A DNA stretch of 64,000 bases, from contig NZ_LQPC01000030.1 of assembly GCF_002101705.1 (NCBI RefSeq), positions 62,001 to 126,000 of the forward strand, read 5' to 3'. A program made the position numbers and the translations under genes. Positions 1-9,742 of the stretch are shown here, piece by piece. Numbering within the stretch: the first letter of the stretch is position 1; each line of letters starts with the position of its first letter. The notes under the pieces were generated by a model. That model was not told the DNA's origin. It worked only from the letters and a program-made list of their open reading frames with translations, and searched no databases. The DNA comes from Mycolicibacterium iranicum (lineage in GTDB: Bacteria; Actinomycetota; Actinomycetes; Mycobacteriales; Mycobacteriaceae).

Positions 1-2072
1 GGATCGCAGTCCTCGGGAAGCACGATGCGGCAACCGGTTTCACCGGCCAGCGACGCTTCGACCGCCGCCTGGATCAGCCCCCCCTCGGACAGATCGTGCG
101 CGGCAGACACCAGCCCGTCGCGCGATGCGGCGGTCAGCACCTCGGCCAACAGCTGTTCTCGCGCCAAGTCGACCTTCGGCGGTACACCCCCGAGGTGACC
201 GGCGCTGACCTGCGCCCAGATAGAACCGTCGAACTCGTCGTGGGTGTCTCCCAGCAGGATCAGCGTCTCCCCCGGCTCGGTGCCGAAGCCGGTCGGGATG
301 CGCCGCTTCACATCGTCGAGAATCCCGAGCACCCCGACCACCGGGGTTGGCAGGATGGCGGTGGTGCCGGTCTGGTTGTAGAAGCTGACATTGCCTCCGG
401 TGACCGGAATCCCCAGCGTCGCAGCGCCATCGGCGAGACCGCGGACTGCTTGGGAGAACTGCCACATGACGCCGGGGTCTTCGGGTGAACCGAAGTTCAG
501 GCAGTTGGTGACCGCGACGGGCGTGGCGCCGGTGACGGCGACGTTGCGGTATGCCTCGGCGAGCGCCAACTGAGCCCCGGTGTACGGATCGAGCGCGGTA
601 TAGCGACCGGACGCGTCGGTGGAGATCGCGATGCCGCGGCCGGTCTGCTCGTCGACGCGCAGCACACCGCCGTCAGCGTGCTCGGCGAGCACGGTGTTGC
701 CGCGGACGTAGCGGTCATACTGCTCGGTGATGAAGGCGCGGCTGCACAGGTGCGGACTGCCGACCATCGCCAGCAGCGTCGCCCGCAACTCGTCGCCGGT
801 CTGCGGGCGCTTCAGGGATGCCGACGTATCGGCGATCAGCGCGTCCTGGGTGGCGGGGCGCTCCACCGGACGCTCGTAGACGGGGCCTTCGTGGGCGACG
901 GTGCGCGGCGGCACGTCGACGACGGTCTCCCCGTGCCAGGTGATCTCGAGCCTGCCGCTGTCGGTGACCTCGCCGATGACGGTAGCCAACACGTCCCACT
1001 TGCGGCACACCGCCATGAACGCGTCGACGTTCTCCGGGGTGACGACGGCGCACATGCGTTCCTGCGACTCGCTGGACAGGATCTCCGCCGGCGTCATGTT
1101 GGTCGCGCGCAGCGGCACGGTGTCCAGCTCGACGCGCATGCCACCATCGCCAGCAGACGCCAGCTCCGAAGTGGCGCATGACAATCCGGCACCGCCGAGG
1201 TCCTGAATACCGACGACCAGGTCGCTCGCATAAAGATCCAGGCAGCACTCGATGAGGACCTTCTCGGTGAACGGGTCGCCGACCTGGACACTCGGCAGCT
1301 TCTTGCGCCCCGACGAGCCGGACTCGTCGCCGCCGAAAGTCTCCGACGCCAGCACCGACACCCCGCCGATGCCGTCGAGACCCGTGCGGGCACCGAACAG
1401 GATGATCTTGTTTCCGGCGCCCGACGCGAACGCCAGCTTGAGGTCTTCTTTGCGCAGCACGCCGACGCACAGCGCGTTGACGAGCGGGTTGCCCGCGTAG
1501 CTCGCATCGAAAATCGTCTCGCCACCGATGTTGGGCAACCCCAGCGAGTTTCCGTAACCGCCGATGCCGCGGACCACGCCGTCGAGGACGCGGCGGGTGT
1601 CGGGGGCGTCGGCCGCCCCGAAGCGCAGCTGGTCCATCACCGCCACGGGCCGGGCACCCATCGCCATGATGTCGCGCACGATGCCGCCGACGCCGGTCGC
1701 TGCGCCCTGGTAGGGCTCGATGTAGGACGGGTGGTTGTGGGATTCCACCTTGAAGGTGGCGGCCCACCCATCACCGATGTCGACGACGCCCGCGTTCTCA
1801 CCGATGCCCGCGAGCAGACTTTCGCGCATCTTCTCGGTGGTGGTCTCCCCGAAATAGCGCAGATGCACCTTCGAGGACTTGTAGGAGCAGTGCTCGCTCC
1901 ACATCACCGAGTACATGGCCAGCTCGGCTTCGGTGGGCCGACGACCGAGGATCTCCCGGATGCGCGCGTACTCGTCGTCCTTGAGCCCTAGTTCCCGGAA
2001 GGGCTGGGGTTGGTCGGGAGTGGCGGCGGCCCGCTCAACGGTGTCTACCTCTTGGGTCAACCCAGACGTCAC
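1..2072 (-). CDS. purL: Phosphoribosylformylglycinamidine synthase subunit PurL (3' end outside window)
   Basis: This is the large ATP-dependent subunit of FGAM synthase, the fourth step of de novo purine synthesis; it works in the cytoplasm with PurS and PurQ, both encoded nearby at 5.7-6.6 kb. The open frame runs off the left edge: about 690 codons are visible of a family length near 750-770, so only the C-terminal tail is missing. The N-terminal region carries the PurL signature [11 protein letters not shown] followed by HLRYFGE. I chose the GTG at 2072 because a TAGACT -10 box ends exactly 6 nt before it, which predicts a leaderless mRNA, and no better upstream start is visible. Identification is confident. 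Confidence 0.95.
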   Translation of the reverse strand, partial: MTSGLTQEVDTVERAAATPDQPQPFRELGLKDDEYARIREILGRRPTEAELAMYSVMWSEHCSYKSSKVHLRYFGETTTEKMRESLLAGIGENAGVVDIGDGWAATFKVESHNHPSYIEPYQGAATGVGGIVRDIMAMGARPVAVMDQLRFGAADAPDTRRVLDGVVRGIGGYGNSLGLPNIGGETIFDASYAGNPLVNALCVGVLRKEDLKLAFASGAGNKIILFGARTGLDGIGGVSVLASETFGGDESGSSGRKKLPSVQVGDPFTEKVLIECCLDLYASDLVVGIQDLGGAGLSCATSELASAGDGGMRVELDTVPLRATNMTPAEILSSESQERMCAVVTPENVDAFMAVCRKWDVLATVIGEVTDSGRLEITWHGETVVDVPPRTVAHEGPVYERPVERPATQDALIADTSASLKRPQTGDELRATLLAMVGSPHLCSRAFITEQYDRYVRGNTVLAEHADGGVLRVDEQTGRGIAISTDASGRYTALDPYTGAQLALAEAYRNVAVTGATPVAVTNCLNFGSPEDPGVMWQFSQAVRGLADGAATLGIPVTGGNVSFYNQTGTTAILPTPVVGVLGILDDVKRRIPTGFGTEPGETLILLGDTHDEFDGSIWAQVSAGHLGGVPPKVDLAREQLLAEVLTAASRDGLVSAAHDLSEGGLIQAAVEASLAGETGCRIVLPEDCD

Positions 2073-2078
2073 CGCGCC

Positions 2079-2084
2079 AGTCTA
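2079..2084 (-). promoter_or_regulatory. -10 box, leaderless purL promoter
   Basis: TAGACT lies 6 nt upstream of the purL GTG. This matches the mycobacterial leaderless layout, in which transcription starts on the first base of the start codon. Confidence 0.6.
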
Positions 2085-2103
2085 GCCAGCGCCGGGCTGC
2101 GAC

Positions 2104-2445
2104 TCAGGCCACACAGAACGCGTTGCCCTCCGGGTCGGCCATCACCACCCACTCGAACTCTGGGCCGAAGTTGTTGCGCCCTGTCTCTTTGGCGCCCAAT
2201 CCGGCCAGCCGGGCGACTTCGGCCTCCCGGTCTTCGGCGTGGAAGTCCAGATGCACCTTGTTCTTGCCGGGCGTCGGATCGGGTACCCGCTGGAAGCCCA
2301 GCGTCGGGCGCCCTTCACCGGCGACCATCACGAATTCGCCTGGCGCAACGGCATTCACGTCTCCACCCGCGGCCTTGGCCCACCAGTCGGCAAGCCCGTC
2401 GGGATCCACACAATCGAAGGTGATCATCTCCACTTTCATCGCCAT
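2104..2445 (-). CDS. VOC (glyoxalase/bleomycin-resistance) superfamily protein
   Basis: A 113-residue single-domain protein of the vicinal-oxygen-chelate fold, matching the position of Rv0801 in M. tuberculosis. Visible family features are the opening strand KVEMITFDCVDPDGLADWW, the central KVHLDFHAED strand and the closing WVVMADPEGNAFCV. The pattern of H and E positions is compatible with metal binding, but the substrate is not predictable. The chosen start is the ATG of MAMKVEM at 2445, because a TAGGGT -10 box ends 7 nt before it; an in-frame GTG three codons upstream would lie inside that spacer. It sits 15 bp from the end of the aminopeptidase gene and has its own promoter. Confidence 0.85.
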   Translation of the reverse strand: MAMKVEMITFDCVDPDGLADWWAKAAGGDVNAVAPGEFVMVAGEGRPTLGFQRVPDPTPGKNKVHLDFHAEDREAEVARLAGLGAKETGRNNFGPEFEWVVMADPEGNAFCVA

Positions 2446-2452
2446 GCCTGGC

Positions 2453-2458
2453 ACCCTA
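2453..2458 (-). promoter_or_regulatory. -10 box, leaderless VOC-gene promoter
   Basis: TAGGGT is followed by 7 nt and then ATG. The box lies in the 15-bp gap after the aminopeptidase stop codon, so the VOC gene probably has its own leaderless transcript. Confidence 0.5.
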
Positions 2459-2460
2459 GG

Positions 2461-3717
2461 TCAGGCCGGTGACAAAAAGGCCGCGAGTGCAGCGGAATAG
2501 TCCGCGACATCGGCTGCGCCCATCACCTCACGCGCGGAGTGCATCGCCAGCTGGGCGGCGCCGACGTCCACGGTCGGGATGCCGGTGTTGGCCGCCGTCA
2601 TCGGTCCGATCGTCGAGCCGCAGGGCAGGTCCGCGCGGTGCTCGTAGCGCTGCAGCGGCACCCCGGCCTGTTCGCAGGCAAGCGCGAACGCCGCGGCGGT
2701 GCGGCCGTCTGTGGCGTAGCGCAGATTGGGCTGCACCTTGAGCACCGGTCCGGCGTTGACCTCGATGAGGTGGCCGGGTTCGTGGCGTTCCGGGTAGTTC
2801 GGGTGGGTCGCGTGCGCCATGTCACCCGACGCGACGATCGAGCCGGGCAGCCGCCGCAGGAAGTCCTCCCGGCTGCCGCCTGCGGCCAGCGTGATGCGTT
2901 CCAGCACGGTGAGCAGCAGTTCGGACTGCGCGCCGTGGTCGGATTGCGAACCGACCTCCTCGTGGTCGAAAAGCACCAGCACCGGGGTGACGCCGTCGGG
3001 GCGCACCCCGAGGAACGCCTCCAGCCCGGCGTAGCACGTCGCCTGGTTGTCCAGCCGCGGCGCACTCACCAGATCGCCGTCCACACCGGCCAGCCGCGAC
3101 GGGTTGATGTCGTGGGTCATCAGGTCGAATCCGAGCACGTCGTCGACGTCGACCTCGGCGTGCGCGGCCACGTACCCGAGGAACGACCTGGCACCCGTCC
3201 CGACCCCCCAGACCGCGTTGACGTGACGCTGCGGGTTCAGCTCCACCCCCTTGCGATCCTCGGACAGGTGGATCGCCAGCTGCGGCACCCGCAGCACCGG
3301 ATCGTCGATCCGGACGAGGGTGTGGCGGATGGTGGCGCCCTCGCGCACCGAAAGCCGGCCACTGATCCCGAGATCGCGGTCCAGCCAGGAGTTCAGCCAG
3401 GCGCCGCCGTAGGGCTGCAGCGCCACGATCTGCCAGCCCGACACGAAACGGTCGGGATGTTGCTTCACGCGCAGATTGGGGCTGTCGGTGTGAGCCCCCA
3501 CGATACGAAACGGTGTGGCAACCGAGCCCGCGCAGCGCCACGCGATCAGCGATCCGGCGCGCACCGCGAAGTAGTCACCCGCCCCCGGCCAGGCATCGGT
3601 TTCCGACAGCTCGGTGAATCCAGCCGACCGGAGTCGGTCCGCGGCGGTGCTGCACACATGGAAGGGCGACGGCGACGCGTCGATGAACTCGCAGAGTCCC
3701 TGGGGGCTAGCTGGCAT
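2461..3717 (-). CDS. pepC: M18 family metallo-aminopeptidase (PepC-like)
   Basis: A 418-residue cytoplasmic zinc aminopeptidase of family M18, which removes N-terminal (often acidic or neutral) residues from peptides. It occupies the position of Rv0800 (pepC). Metal-site motifs are visible: [11 protein letters not shown] near residue 80 (His and Asp ligands), [15 protein letters not shown] in the middle (Asp/Glu/Glu), and AMHSAREV near the C-terminus. The ATG at 3717 follows a GGAAAG Shine-Dalgarno at close spacing. A much longer frame continues upstream but is antisense to the DyP gene and is not credible. The gene is divergent from dyp with a 51-bp shared promoter region. Confidence 0.92.
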   Translation of the reverse strand: MPASPQGLCEFIDASPSPFHVCSTAADRLRSAGFTELSETDAWPGAGDYFAVRAGSLIAWRCAGSVATPFRIVGAHTDSPNLRVKQHPDRFVSGWQIVALQPYGGAWLNSWLDRDLGISGRLSVREGATIRHTLVRIDDPVLRVPQLAIHLSEDRKGVELNPQRHVNAVWGVGTGARSFLGYVAAHAEVDVDDVLGFDLMTHDINPSRLAGVDGDLVSAPRLDNQATCYAGLEAFLGVRPDGVTPVLVLFDHEEVGSQSDHGAQSELLLTVLERITLAAGGSREDFLRRLPGSIVASGDMAHATHPNYPERHEPGHLIEVNAGPVLKVQPNLRYATDGRTAAAFALACEQAGVPLQRYEHRADLPCGSTIGPMTAANTGIPTVDVGAAQLAMHSAREVMGAADVADYSAALAAFLSPA

Positions 3718-3755
3718 CTTTCCATCTTGACCGGTGTCCGGCTTGATCTTGACGC

Positions 3756-3761
3756 TAGGGT
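3756..3761 (+). promoter_or_regulatory. -10 box, leaderless dyp promoter
   Basis: TAGGGT lies 7 nt upstream of the dyp GTG, predicting a leaderless dyp-encapsulin transcript. No convincing -35 was found. Confidence 0.5.
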
Positions 3762-3768
3762 CCTGGGT

Positions 3769-4791
3769 GTGCCTCGTCCGCAGCCCATCCTGACGCCTCT
3801 CACACCAGCGGCGATCTTCCTGGTGGCGACGATCGAAGAGGGTGGCGAGTCCGTCGTGCACGAAGCGCTGACGGGATTCGGCGGGCTGGTCAAGGCCGTG
3901 GGGTTCCGGGTGCCCGACGCTCACCTGAATTTGGTGGCCGGCATTGGCTCCTCGGCATGGGACCGGCTTTTTTCGGGGCCGCGTCCGGCGAACCTGCACG
4001 AGTTCGTCGAGCTCAAGGGCGAACGGCATCATGCGCCGTCGACCGCGGGCGACCTGTTGCTCCACATCAGGGGCGGATCCCTGGATGTGTGCTTCGAGCT
4101 CGGCGGGCGGCTGCTGTCGTCGATGGCGGGCGCAGTGACGGTTGTCGATGAGGTTCACGGGTTCAAGTTCTTCGAGCAGCGTGACCTGCTCGGCTTCGTC
4201 GACGGCACCGAGAACCCGGACGGCCCCGACGCGGTGGCCGCCGTGCAGATCGCCGACGACCCGGACTTCGCAGGCGCAAGCTATGTGCACGTGCAGCGCT
4301 ACACCCATGACATGGACGCGTGGAATGCATTGAGCGTCAACGAACAAGAGCTCGTCATCGGCCGCACCAAGCTGGAGGACATCGAGCTCGACGACGATGT
4401 GAAACCGGCCAACTCGCACGTCGCGCTGAACACTATCGAGGACGAGGACGGTAACGAGCTCGCGATCGTGCGGGCCAACATGCCGTTCGGCACGCTCGGC
4501 GGTGCTCGTTCAGGACAGGGGAGCGAATCCGGCACGTATTACATCGCGTATTCCGCCGATCCGGCCGTCACCGAACGAATGCTGACCAACATGTTCCTCG
4601 GCGACCCGCCGGGCAACACCGACCGGATCCTGGATTTCTCGACGGCGCAGACCGGCACGATGTTCTTCGTCCCGACGATCGACTTCCTCGACGACCCACC
4701 CCCGCTACCTGCCCGTAGCCCTCAAAAAGTCTCAGCCACAACTGTTTACGACGGATCGTTGGCGATCGGAAGCTTGAAAGGACACCCCTGA
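3769..4791 (+). CDS. dyp: Dye-decolorizing (DyP) heme peroxidase, encapsulin cargo
   Basis: A 340-residue DyP-type peroxidase that uses heme and peroxide to oxidise small or aromatic substrates. The hallmark GXXDG is seen as GFVDGTE (residues 142-148) and the proximal heme His lies in RYTHD (about residue 180). The distal region MPFGTLGG...SGTYYIAY is typical of the family. After a Pro/Ser-rich linker the protein ends in [24 protein letters not shown] (328-338) is the classical encapsulin targeting peptide. The stop overlaps the encapsulin ATG (TGATG), so the two are translationally coupled. Orthologous to Rv0799c by position. GTG 3769 was chosen for the leaderless -10 and the start of homology. 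Confidence 0.96.
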   Translation: MPRPQPILTPLTPAAIFLVATIEEGGESVVHEALTGFGGLVKAVGFRVPDAHLNLVAGIGSSAWDRLFSGPRPANLHEFVELKGERHHAPSTAGDLLLHIRGGSLDVCFELGGRLLSSMAGAVTVVDEVHGFKFFEQRDLLGFVDGTENPDGPDAVAAVQIADDPDFAGASYVHVQRYTHDMDAWNALSVNEQELVIGRTKLEDIELDDDVKPANSHVALNTIEDEDGNELAIVRANMPFGTLGGARSGQGSESGTYYIAYSADPAVTERMLTNMFLGDPPGNTDRILDFSTAQTGTMFFVPTIDFLDDPPPLPARSPQKVSATTVYDGSLAIGSLKGHP

Positions 4792-5588
4792 TGAACAACC
4801 TGTATCGCGAGCTGGCACCGATCACCGATGCCGCGTGGGCCGAGATCGAGCAGGAGGCGACGCGCACCTTCAAGCGCCACATCGCCGGCCGCCGGGTGGT
4901 CGATGTCAGCGAGCCGGGCGGGCCGGTGACGGCGGCGGTGAGCACCGGTCATCTGCTCGACGTCCTGCCGCCCGGCGAGGGTGTGGTGGCACACCTGCGA
5001 GACGCCCGGCCTCTGGTGCGGTTGCGGGTGCCGTTCACGGTGAACCGCACCGATATCGACGACGTCGAGCGCGGCTCGCAGGATTCCGACTGGGACCCGG
5101 TCAAGGATGCCGCCAAGAAGTTGGCGTTCGCCGAGGACCGGGCGATCTTCGAGGGCTACGAGGCCGCGCACATCAGCGGTATCCGCAAGTCGAGCTCGTG
5201 CCCGAACCTCGCCCTACCCGAGGACCCTCGCGAGATCCCCGACGTCATCAGCCAGGCGCTCTCGGAGCTGCGTCTGGCCGGTGTCGACGGACCGTACAGC
5301 GTGCTGCTGTCAGCCGAGGTGTACACCAAGGTCAGTGAGACCACCGCGCACGGTTATCCGATCCGCGAGCACCTCAACCGACTCGTCGACGGGGAGATCA
5401 TCTGGGCGCCGGCCATCGACGGCGCTTTCGTATTGTCGACTCGCGGAGGCGATTTCGACCTTCAGCTGGGCACCGATGTGTGTATCGGCTATCTGTCGCA
5501 CGACGCTGACACCGTGCAGCTCTACCTGCAGGAGACACTGACGTTCCTGTGTTACACGGCAGAAGCGTCAGTCGCGCTGAGCGCCTAA
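4791..5588 (+). CDS. Encapsulin nanocompartment shell protein (Cfp29 family)
   Basis: A 265-residue HK97-fold shell protein that self-assembles into an icosahedral compartment (about 60 subunits in this length class). It corresponds to Rv0798c (Cfp29). It opens [19 protein letters not shown], as family members do, contains the expected E-loop region rich in RLRVPFTVNRTDID, and ends with a C-terminal strand LYLQETLTFLCYTAEASVAL. Its cargo is the DyP peroxidase encoded immediately upstream with a 1-bp overlap. Together they form a secluded peroxidase particle thought to serve oxidative-stress defence. The gene ends before a strong inverted repeat at 5600-5664. Confidence 0.97.
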   Translation: MNNLYRELAPITDAAWAEIEQEATRTFKRHIAGRRVVDVSEPGGPVTAAVSTGHLLDVLPPGEGVVAHLRDARPLVRLRVPFTVNRTDIDDVERGSQDSDWDPVKDAAKKLAFAEDRAIFEGYEAAHISGIRKSSSCPNLALPEDPREIPDVISQALSELRLAGVDGPYSVLLSAEVYTKVSETTAHGYPIREHLNRLVDGEIIWAPAIDGAFVLSTRGGDFDLQLGTDVCIGYLSHDADTVQLYLQETLTFLCYTAEASVALSA

Positions 5589-5599
5589 GGGCCGATGCT

Positions 5600-5664
5600 C
5601 CGCGAGCGCGCGCGTCTGCACGGCGACGCGCCGCAATTCGGCGGCATTTCGCGCACGCTCGCGG
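5600..5664. terminator. Inverted repeat between convergent encapsulin and purQ
   Basis: 15-bp arms CCGCGAGCGCGCGCG (5600-5614) and its complement (5650-5664) match at 14 of 15 positions around a 35-nt loop that contains a smaller GCCG/CGGC stem. There is no T-tract. The position between two converging stops suggests a bidirectional transcription end. Confidence 0.55.
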
Positions 5665-5678
5665 CGCCTGAACAGGGG

Positions 5679-6350
5679 TCAGGACACCAAAACTGTGTCC
5701 AATGCGGAGTAGAAGATGCCCAGCCCGTCGTCGGACGGACCCGTCAAGGCTTCCGTGGCGTGTTCGGGATGCGGCATCAGGCCGACGACGCGCCCGTTGG
5801 CCGAGCTGATGCCCGCGATGTCGCGCATCGATCCGTTGAGGTTCTCGCGGTACCGGAACACCACGCGGCCTTCACCCTCGAGTTCATCGAGCACCTCTTG
5901 GCTCGCGACGTAGCGGCCCTCGCCGGACTTCAGCGGAACCAGGATGTCGGCGCCCTGCTCGTACCGGGTCGTCCACGCCGACGTATTCGACGCAACCTCC
6001 AGCCAGGTGTCGCGGCAGATGAAGTGCAACCCGGCGTTGCGCGTCAACGCTCCGGGCAGCAGACCCGCTTCGCAGAGGACTTGAAAGCCGTTGCAGATCC
6101 CCAGCACCGGCATACCTTTGCCTGCTGCCTCCACCACGGAGCCCATGACCGGGGCGAACCGCGCGATGGCTCCTGCACGCAGGTAGTCGCCGTAAGAGAA
6201 CCCGCCGGGGACGATGACGGCGTCGACGCCTTTGAGGTCGGCGTCGGCGTGCCACAGATTGACGGCCTCGGCGCCGGCCAGCCGCACCGCGCGGGCCGCG
6301 TCGATGTCGTCGAGGGTGCCGGGGAATGTGATGACGCCCACTCGGGTCAT
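5679..6350 (-). CDS. purQ: FGAM synthase glutaminase subunit PurQ
   Basis: A 223-residue class I glutamine amidotransferase that supplies ammonia to PurL in purine synthesis. The nucleophilic Cys is in [11 protein letters not shown], and the His/Glu of the triad are in MPHPEHATE near the C-terminus. The start ATG overlaps the purS stop by 4 bp (ATGA), so purSQ is one translationally coupled unit. The family length is about 220-230, so the gene is complete. PurL is encoded 3.6 kb downstream rather than adjacent. Confidence 0.97.
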   Translation of the reverse strand: MTRVGVITFPGTLDDIDAARAVRLAGAEAVNLWHADADLKGVDAVIVPGGFSYGDYLRAGAIARFAPVMGSVVEAAGKGMPVLGICNGFQVLCEAGLLPGALTRNAGLHFICRDTWLEVASNTSAWTTRYEQGADILVPLKSGEGRYVASQEVLDELEGEGRVVFRYRENLNGSMRDIAGISSANGRVVGLMPHPEHATEALTGPSDDGLGIFYSALDTVLVS

Positions 6351-6589
6351 GAGGAGCCTTCCCGGCTGATCGTCCAGTCCTCGATCACGGTATTCGCGAG
6401 CAGGGATTCGGCGATCTCGGCGAGCTTCTCGTCGTCGACGTCACCGTCGACCTCAAGCTCGAACCGCTTGCCCTGGCGGACATCTGAGATTCCCTCGAAG
6501 CCCAGCCGGCCGAGCGCACCGACGATTGCCTGGCCCTGCGGATCCAGGATCTCCGTCTTCGGCATGACGTGCACCACCACTTTTGCCAC
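6347..6589 (-). CDS. purS: FGAM synthase subunit PurS
   Basis: An 80-residue small subunit that bridges PurL and PurQ in the three-part FGAM synthase. The sequence [20 protein letters not shown] followed by [19 protein letters not shown] is typical of PurS dimers. The GTG start at 6589 is preceded by TAGAGT and a 6-nt spacer, predicting a leaderless mRNA. Its last 4 bp overlap purQ. Confidence 0.97.
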   Translation of the reverse strand: MAKVVVHVMPKTEILDPQGQAIVGALGRLGFEGISDVRQGKRFELEVDGDVDDEKLAEIAESLLANTVIEDWTISREGSS

Positions 6590-6595
6590 GGCGTC

Positions 6596-6601
6596 ACTCT
6601 A
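6596..6601 (-). promoter_or_regulatory. -10 box, leaderless purSQ promoter
   Basis: TAGAGT is followed by 6 nt and then the purS GTG start codon. Confidence 0.6.
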
Positions 6602-6624
6602 CCTGCGGTGACGAGACCGGCGCC

Positions 6625-7308
6625 TCACCGGCACGAGCCCAGGTAGGCCTCGCAGAGGGGGGCGGCCATCGCGTTGAACACCTCGGTGTCGGGTGCGACC
6701 CCGCGCCACTCGACGGTCAGCGGGACTGTCGACCACAGCGCCATCTCCACCAGGGAGCTGCTGGCCGGGTCGACGATCAGGTAGGTGTGCATCACGCGGC
6801 GACCGCCGTCGCTGATGACCGCCGCGAGATCCATCGGCGTGCTGGTGGTAACCGACGGTGACACCTCCGCGGCGGTCATCTGGCAGGACGCCAGAGCCAT
6901 CCGGGCCCATTCGAGGGATTCCAGTGCGTCTCGGCCACCGGTGACGGTGTCACCGCGCCAGTGGATGACCTGAACGTGCAGGTTCCACTGGCCGGGCGGG
7001 TTCGCCACATCGGCGTGGGCGGCGACGGCGAAATCACGGGAGTCGGTGTCGCGGCCGGGGGTGGCGCACCACGACTCGAACTCGAATCGTGGCGTCGTGA
7101 CAGTGACGGCGAGGGCCGCGAGAGCGGGCCAGCGGTAGATGCCCGACAGCGGGATCGATCCGGACTCGATCCACGCCGAGTCAGGGATCGTGTCGCACAG
7201 CGGAGGGCAGGCACCTGGCGAGGATTGCGCCAACCGCGGAGTGGCCACCAGCCCCGACACCACCATGGCCAGCGCGAACAACAATCGCACGTACACCTGC
7301 ACCCCCAC
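6625..7308 (-). CDS. Conserved secreted mycobacterial protein of unknown function
   Basis: About 227 residues. The N-terminus VRLLFALAMVVSGLVATPRLAQSS is a Sec-type signal peptide with likely cleavage before the SSPGACPPLC segment. The mature part has several cysteines (CPPLC, SWC, ASCQM, PLCEAYLGSC), suggesting disulfides and an exported location. It occupies the place of Rv0787. I recognise no catalytic motif. Several GTG codons lie at the 5' end (7308, then at codons 3, 5 and 7), so the start could be a few residues later. It is divergent from the metallo-hydrolase gene with a 26-bp gap. Confidence 0.8.
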   Translation of the reverse strand: MGVQVYVRLLFALAMVVSGLVATPRLAQSSPGACPPLCDTIPDSAWIESGSIPLSGIYRWPALAALAVTVTTPRFEFESWCATPGRDTDSRDFAVAAHADVANPPGQWNLHVQVIHWRGDTVTGGRDALESLEWARMALASCQMTAAEVSPSVTTSTPMDLAAVISDGGRRVMHTYLIVDPASSSLVEMALWSTVPLTVEWRGVAPDTEVFNAMAAPLCEAYLGSCR

Positions 7309-7334
7309 ATGCCGCTGGGAGCCAGAATATAGGG

Positions 7335-7988
7335 ATGCAGCTCACACATTTCGGTCATTCCTGCCTCATGGCGAGCTTCGACAGCGGTTCGGGTGACGCG
7401 ACCACCGTGCTCTTCGATCCGGGCACGTTCTCGCACGGCTTCGAAGGCGTCACCGGCCTGACCGCCATCCTCATCACTCATCAACACCCCGACCATGCCG
7501 ACACCGACCGACTGCCCGCGCTCGTCGAGGCCAATCCGCAGGCCGCCCTGTACGCCGATCCCCAGACGGCGGCTCAGCTTGGCGGTGCGTGGCAGGCGGT
7601 CAACGTCGGCGACGCGCTGTCGATCGGGCATCTGACGGTGCGCGGCGCAGGCGGCACGCATGCCGTGATCCATCCGGAAATCCCTGTGATCGACAACATT
7701 TCGTATCTTGTCGGCGACGGCGAGCATCCGGCGAAGCTGATGCATCCCGGTGATGCGCTGTTCGTCCCCGACGAACCGGTCGATGTCCTGGCGACTCCGG
7801 CCGCCGCCCCGTGGATGAAGGTGTCCGAGGCCGTCGACTACCTGCGGGCGGTCGCACCGACGCACGCGGTGCCGATTCATCAGGCGATCATCGACCCCGT
7901 CGGCAGGCCGATCTTCTACGGTCGCTTGACCGAGATGACCGACACCGACTTCCAGGTGCTCGAACAGGAGAGCGCCACCGAGTTCTGA
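7335..7988 (+). CDS. Metallo-beta-lactamase fold hydrolase
   Basis: A 217-residue metal-dependent hydrolase of the UlaG/YtnP-like MBL type, matching the position of Rv0786c. It opens MQLTHFGHSCLM and has the metal-binding HQHPDHAD (residues about 50-57), a later MHPGDALF with a ligand Asp, and PIHQAI near the C-terminus. No signal peptide, so it is cytoplasmic. The substrate is unknown. The start ATG has a possible CAGAAT -10 box 6 nt upstream. It ends in an inverted repeat shared with the convergent FAD dehydrogenase gene. Confidence 0.9.
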   Translation: MQLTHFGHSCLMASFDSGSGDATTVLFDPGTFSHGFEGVTGLTAILITHQHPDHADTDRLPALVEANPQAALYADPQTAAQLGGAWQAVNVGDALSIGHLTVRGAGGTHAVIHPEIPVIDNISYLVGDGEHPAKLMHPGDALFVPDEPVDVLATPAAAPWMKVSEAVDYLRAVAPTHAVPIHQAIIDPVGRPIFYGRLTEMTDTDFQVLEQESATEF

Positions 7989-7991
7989 GCG

Positions 7992-8049
7992 CGAGCAGAC
8001 AGAAACTCGCATGCATCCCGGGCGTGTCGTGCGAGTTTGCGTCTGCTCG
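7992..8049. terminator. Inverted repeat between convergent MBL hydrolase and FAD dehydrogenase
   Basis: Arms CGAGCAGACAGAAACTCGCA (7992-8011) and 8030-8049 are complementary at 18 of 20 positions around an 18-nt loop. There is no T-tract. It lies exactly between the two stop codons, so a bidirectional terminator is the likely role. Confidence 0.6.
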
Positions 8050-8067
8050 CCGAGACCTCGCGCTCCG

Positions 8068-9705
8068 TCAACCCACCGCTTTGGCGGCGGCGCGGCCCGC
8101 CGCCCGACCCGAGAAGACGCAGCCGCCGAGGAAGGTCCCTTCCAGCGACCGGTACCCGTGCACTCCCCCGCCGCCGAAGCCCGCCGCCTCACCGGCGGCA
8201 TACAGCCCGGGCAGCACCGTCCCATCGCCGCGCAGCGCCCGTCCGTCCAGGTCTGTTTCGATGCCGCCCAACGACTTTCGCGTCAGGATATGCAGCTTCA
8301 CCGCGATCAGCGGGCCGGCCTTGGGGTCGGTGAGACGGTGCGGGGCGACGACGCGGCTGAGCCGGTCGCCGAGGTACCCGCGGGCCGCACGGATCGCCGT
8401 GATCTGACCGTCCTTGGTGAACTTGTTGGCCACCTCGCGATCACGGGCGGTGACCTCGGCCTCCACGACGTCGAAGTCGAGCGGCACGACGTCGGGCACG
8501 GTGTTCATCTTCATCACCAGTTCGCGCAGCGTGGTCGCACTGACGAAATCCACACCCTTGTCGACGAAGGCGTGCACCGGCGCCGGTCCTTTCCGACTGC
8601 GCTCCAGCACGGCCCGGATGCTGCGGCCGGTCAGGTCGGGGTTCTGTTCCTGCCCCGACAAGCCGAACTCCTTGTCGATGATGCGGGCGTTGAGCACGAA
8701 CCACGTGTAGTCCTGGCCGGTCTTGGCGATGTACTCGAGGGTGCCGAGGGTGTCGAACCCGGGATAGAGCGGCACCGGCAGTCGTTTGCCGTGCGCGTCG
8801 AGCCACAGTGACGACGGGCCCGGCAGGATTCTGATGCCGTGACGCGCCCAGATCGGGTCGTAGTTGGTGATTCCCTCGGTGTAGTGCCACATCCGGTCTT
8901 TGTTGATGACGTTCACACCGGCCGTCTCCGAGATCTCCAGCATGCGGCCGTCCACGTGGGCGGGCACACCGCTGAGCAGCTGTTCGGGGACGCGGCCCAT
9001 GCGCTTGGGCCAATACTTTCGGACGAGGTCGTGGTTGCCGCCGATACCGCCGCTGGCCACGATCACCGCTTGCGCACGAAATTCGAAATCGCCCACGGTA
9101 TTTCGCGAGGAGGGTGCGCCCCGCACCGCGGTCGACGGTTCCAGCACCGCGCCACGCACACCGGTTACCGCACCGCCGTCGACGAGCAGCTCGTCGACGC
9201 GGTGGCGGTGGGCGAATCGCACCAGTGGATTGCCGACTAGTCTGCGCGCGAAGATGTCGACCAGCGCAGGGCCGGTGCCCCAGGTGATGTGGAACCGCGG
9301 CACCGAGTTGCCGTGCCCGTTCGCGTCGTAGCCGCCACGCTCGGCCCAGCCCACCAGGGCAAAAGTCTGCAGTCCGCGGTCGCGCAGCCAGCTGCGCTTC
9401 TCGCCCGCGGCGAAATCGACGTAGGCATGCGCCCATTGCCGAGGCCAGTGGTCCTCGGGGCGATCGAATCCGGCGGAGCCCAGCCAATCTTGCAGGGCCA
9501 ATTCGTGACTGTCACGGATACCCCAGCGCCGCTGTTCGGGGCTGTTGACGAAGAACAGGCCACCGAACGACCAGAACGCCTGGCCGCCAACGTTGGCCTC
9601 GTTCTCCTGGTCGACGATCAGGACCTTTCGGCCGCGTTCGGCGAGCTCACAGGCCGCGACCAGTCCGGCCAGTCCAGCGCCCACGACGATGACATCAGCG
9701 TCCAT
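8068..9705 (-). CDS. FAD-binding dehydrogenase (Rv0785-like, fumarate reductase/ketosteroid dehydrogenase family)
   Basis: A 545-residue flavoprotein. The N-terminal dinucleotide fold is seen as DVIVVGAGLAGLVAACELAE, followed by the acidic end LIVDQENE. The C-terminal flavin-binding motif is LPGLYAAGEAAGFGGGGVHG. Mid-protein blocks such as VIVASGGIGGNHDLVRKYWP fit the fumarate reductase/3-ketosteroid dehydrogenase superfamily. The actual substrate is unknown; the Rv0785 family is named only as an FAD dehydrogenase. The ATG at 9705 follows a TAGATT -10 box by 6 nt, suggesting a leaderless mRNA. Confidence 0.92.
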   Translation of the reverse strand: MDADVIVVGAGLAGLVAACELAERGRKVLIVDQENEANVGGQAFWSFGGLFFVNSPEQRRWGIRDSHELALQDWLGSAGFDRPEDHWPRQWAHAYVDFAAGEKRSWLRDRGLQTFALVGWAERGGYDANGHGNSVPRFHITWGTGPALVDIFARRLVGNPLVRFAHRHRVDELLVDGGAVTGVRGAVLEPSTAVRGAPSSRNTVGDFEFRAQAVIVASGGIGGNHDLVRKYWPKRMGRVPEQLLSGVPAHVDGRMLEISETAGVNVINKDRMWHYTEGITNYDPIWARHGIRILPGPSSLWLDAHGKRLPVPLYPGFDTLGTLEYIAKTGQDYTWFVLNARIIDKEFGLSGQEQNPDLTGRSIRAVLERSRKGPAPVHAFVDKGVDFVSATTLRELVMKMNTVPDVVPLDFDVVEAEVTARDREVANKFTKDGQITAIRAARGYLGDRLSRVVAPHRLTDPKAGPLIAVKLHILTRKSLGGIETDLDGRALRGDGTVLPGLYAAGEAAGFGGGGVHGYRSLEGTFLGGCVFSGRAAGRAAAKAVG

Positions 9706-9711
9706 GACGCC

Positions 9712-9717
9712 AATCTA
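9712..9717 (-). promoter_or_regulatory. -10 box, leaderless FAD-dehydrogenase promoter
   Basis: TAGATT is followed by 6 nt and the ATG of the FAD-dehydrogenase gene. Confidence 0.6.
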
Positions 9718-9742
9718 GACGCCGATCGACCAGTGGATGCGG

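Noticed and set aside
2539..3768. Long plus-strand frame upstream of the DyP homology, giving a 750-residue protein
   Set aside because: It is antisense to the M18 aminopeptidase and rich in Arg/His/Gln, as GC-rich shadow frames are; DyP homology starts at 3769.
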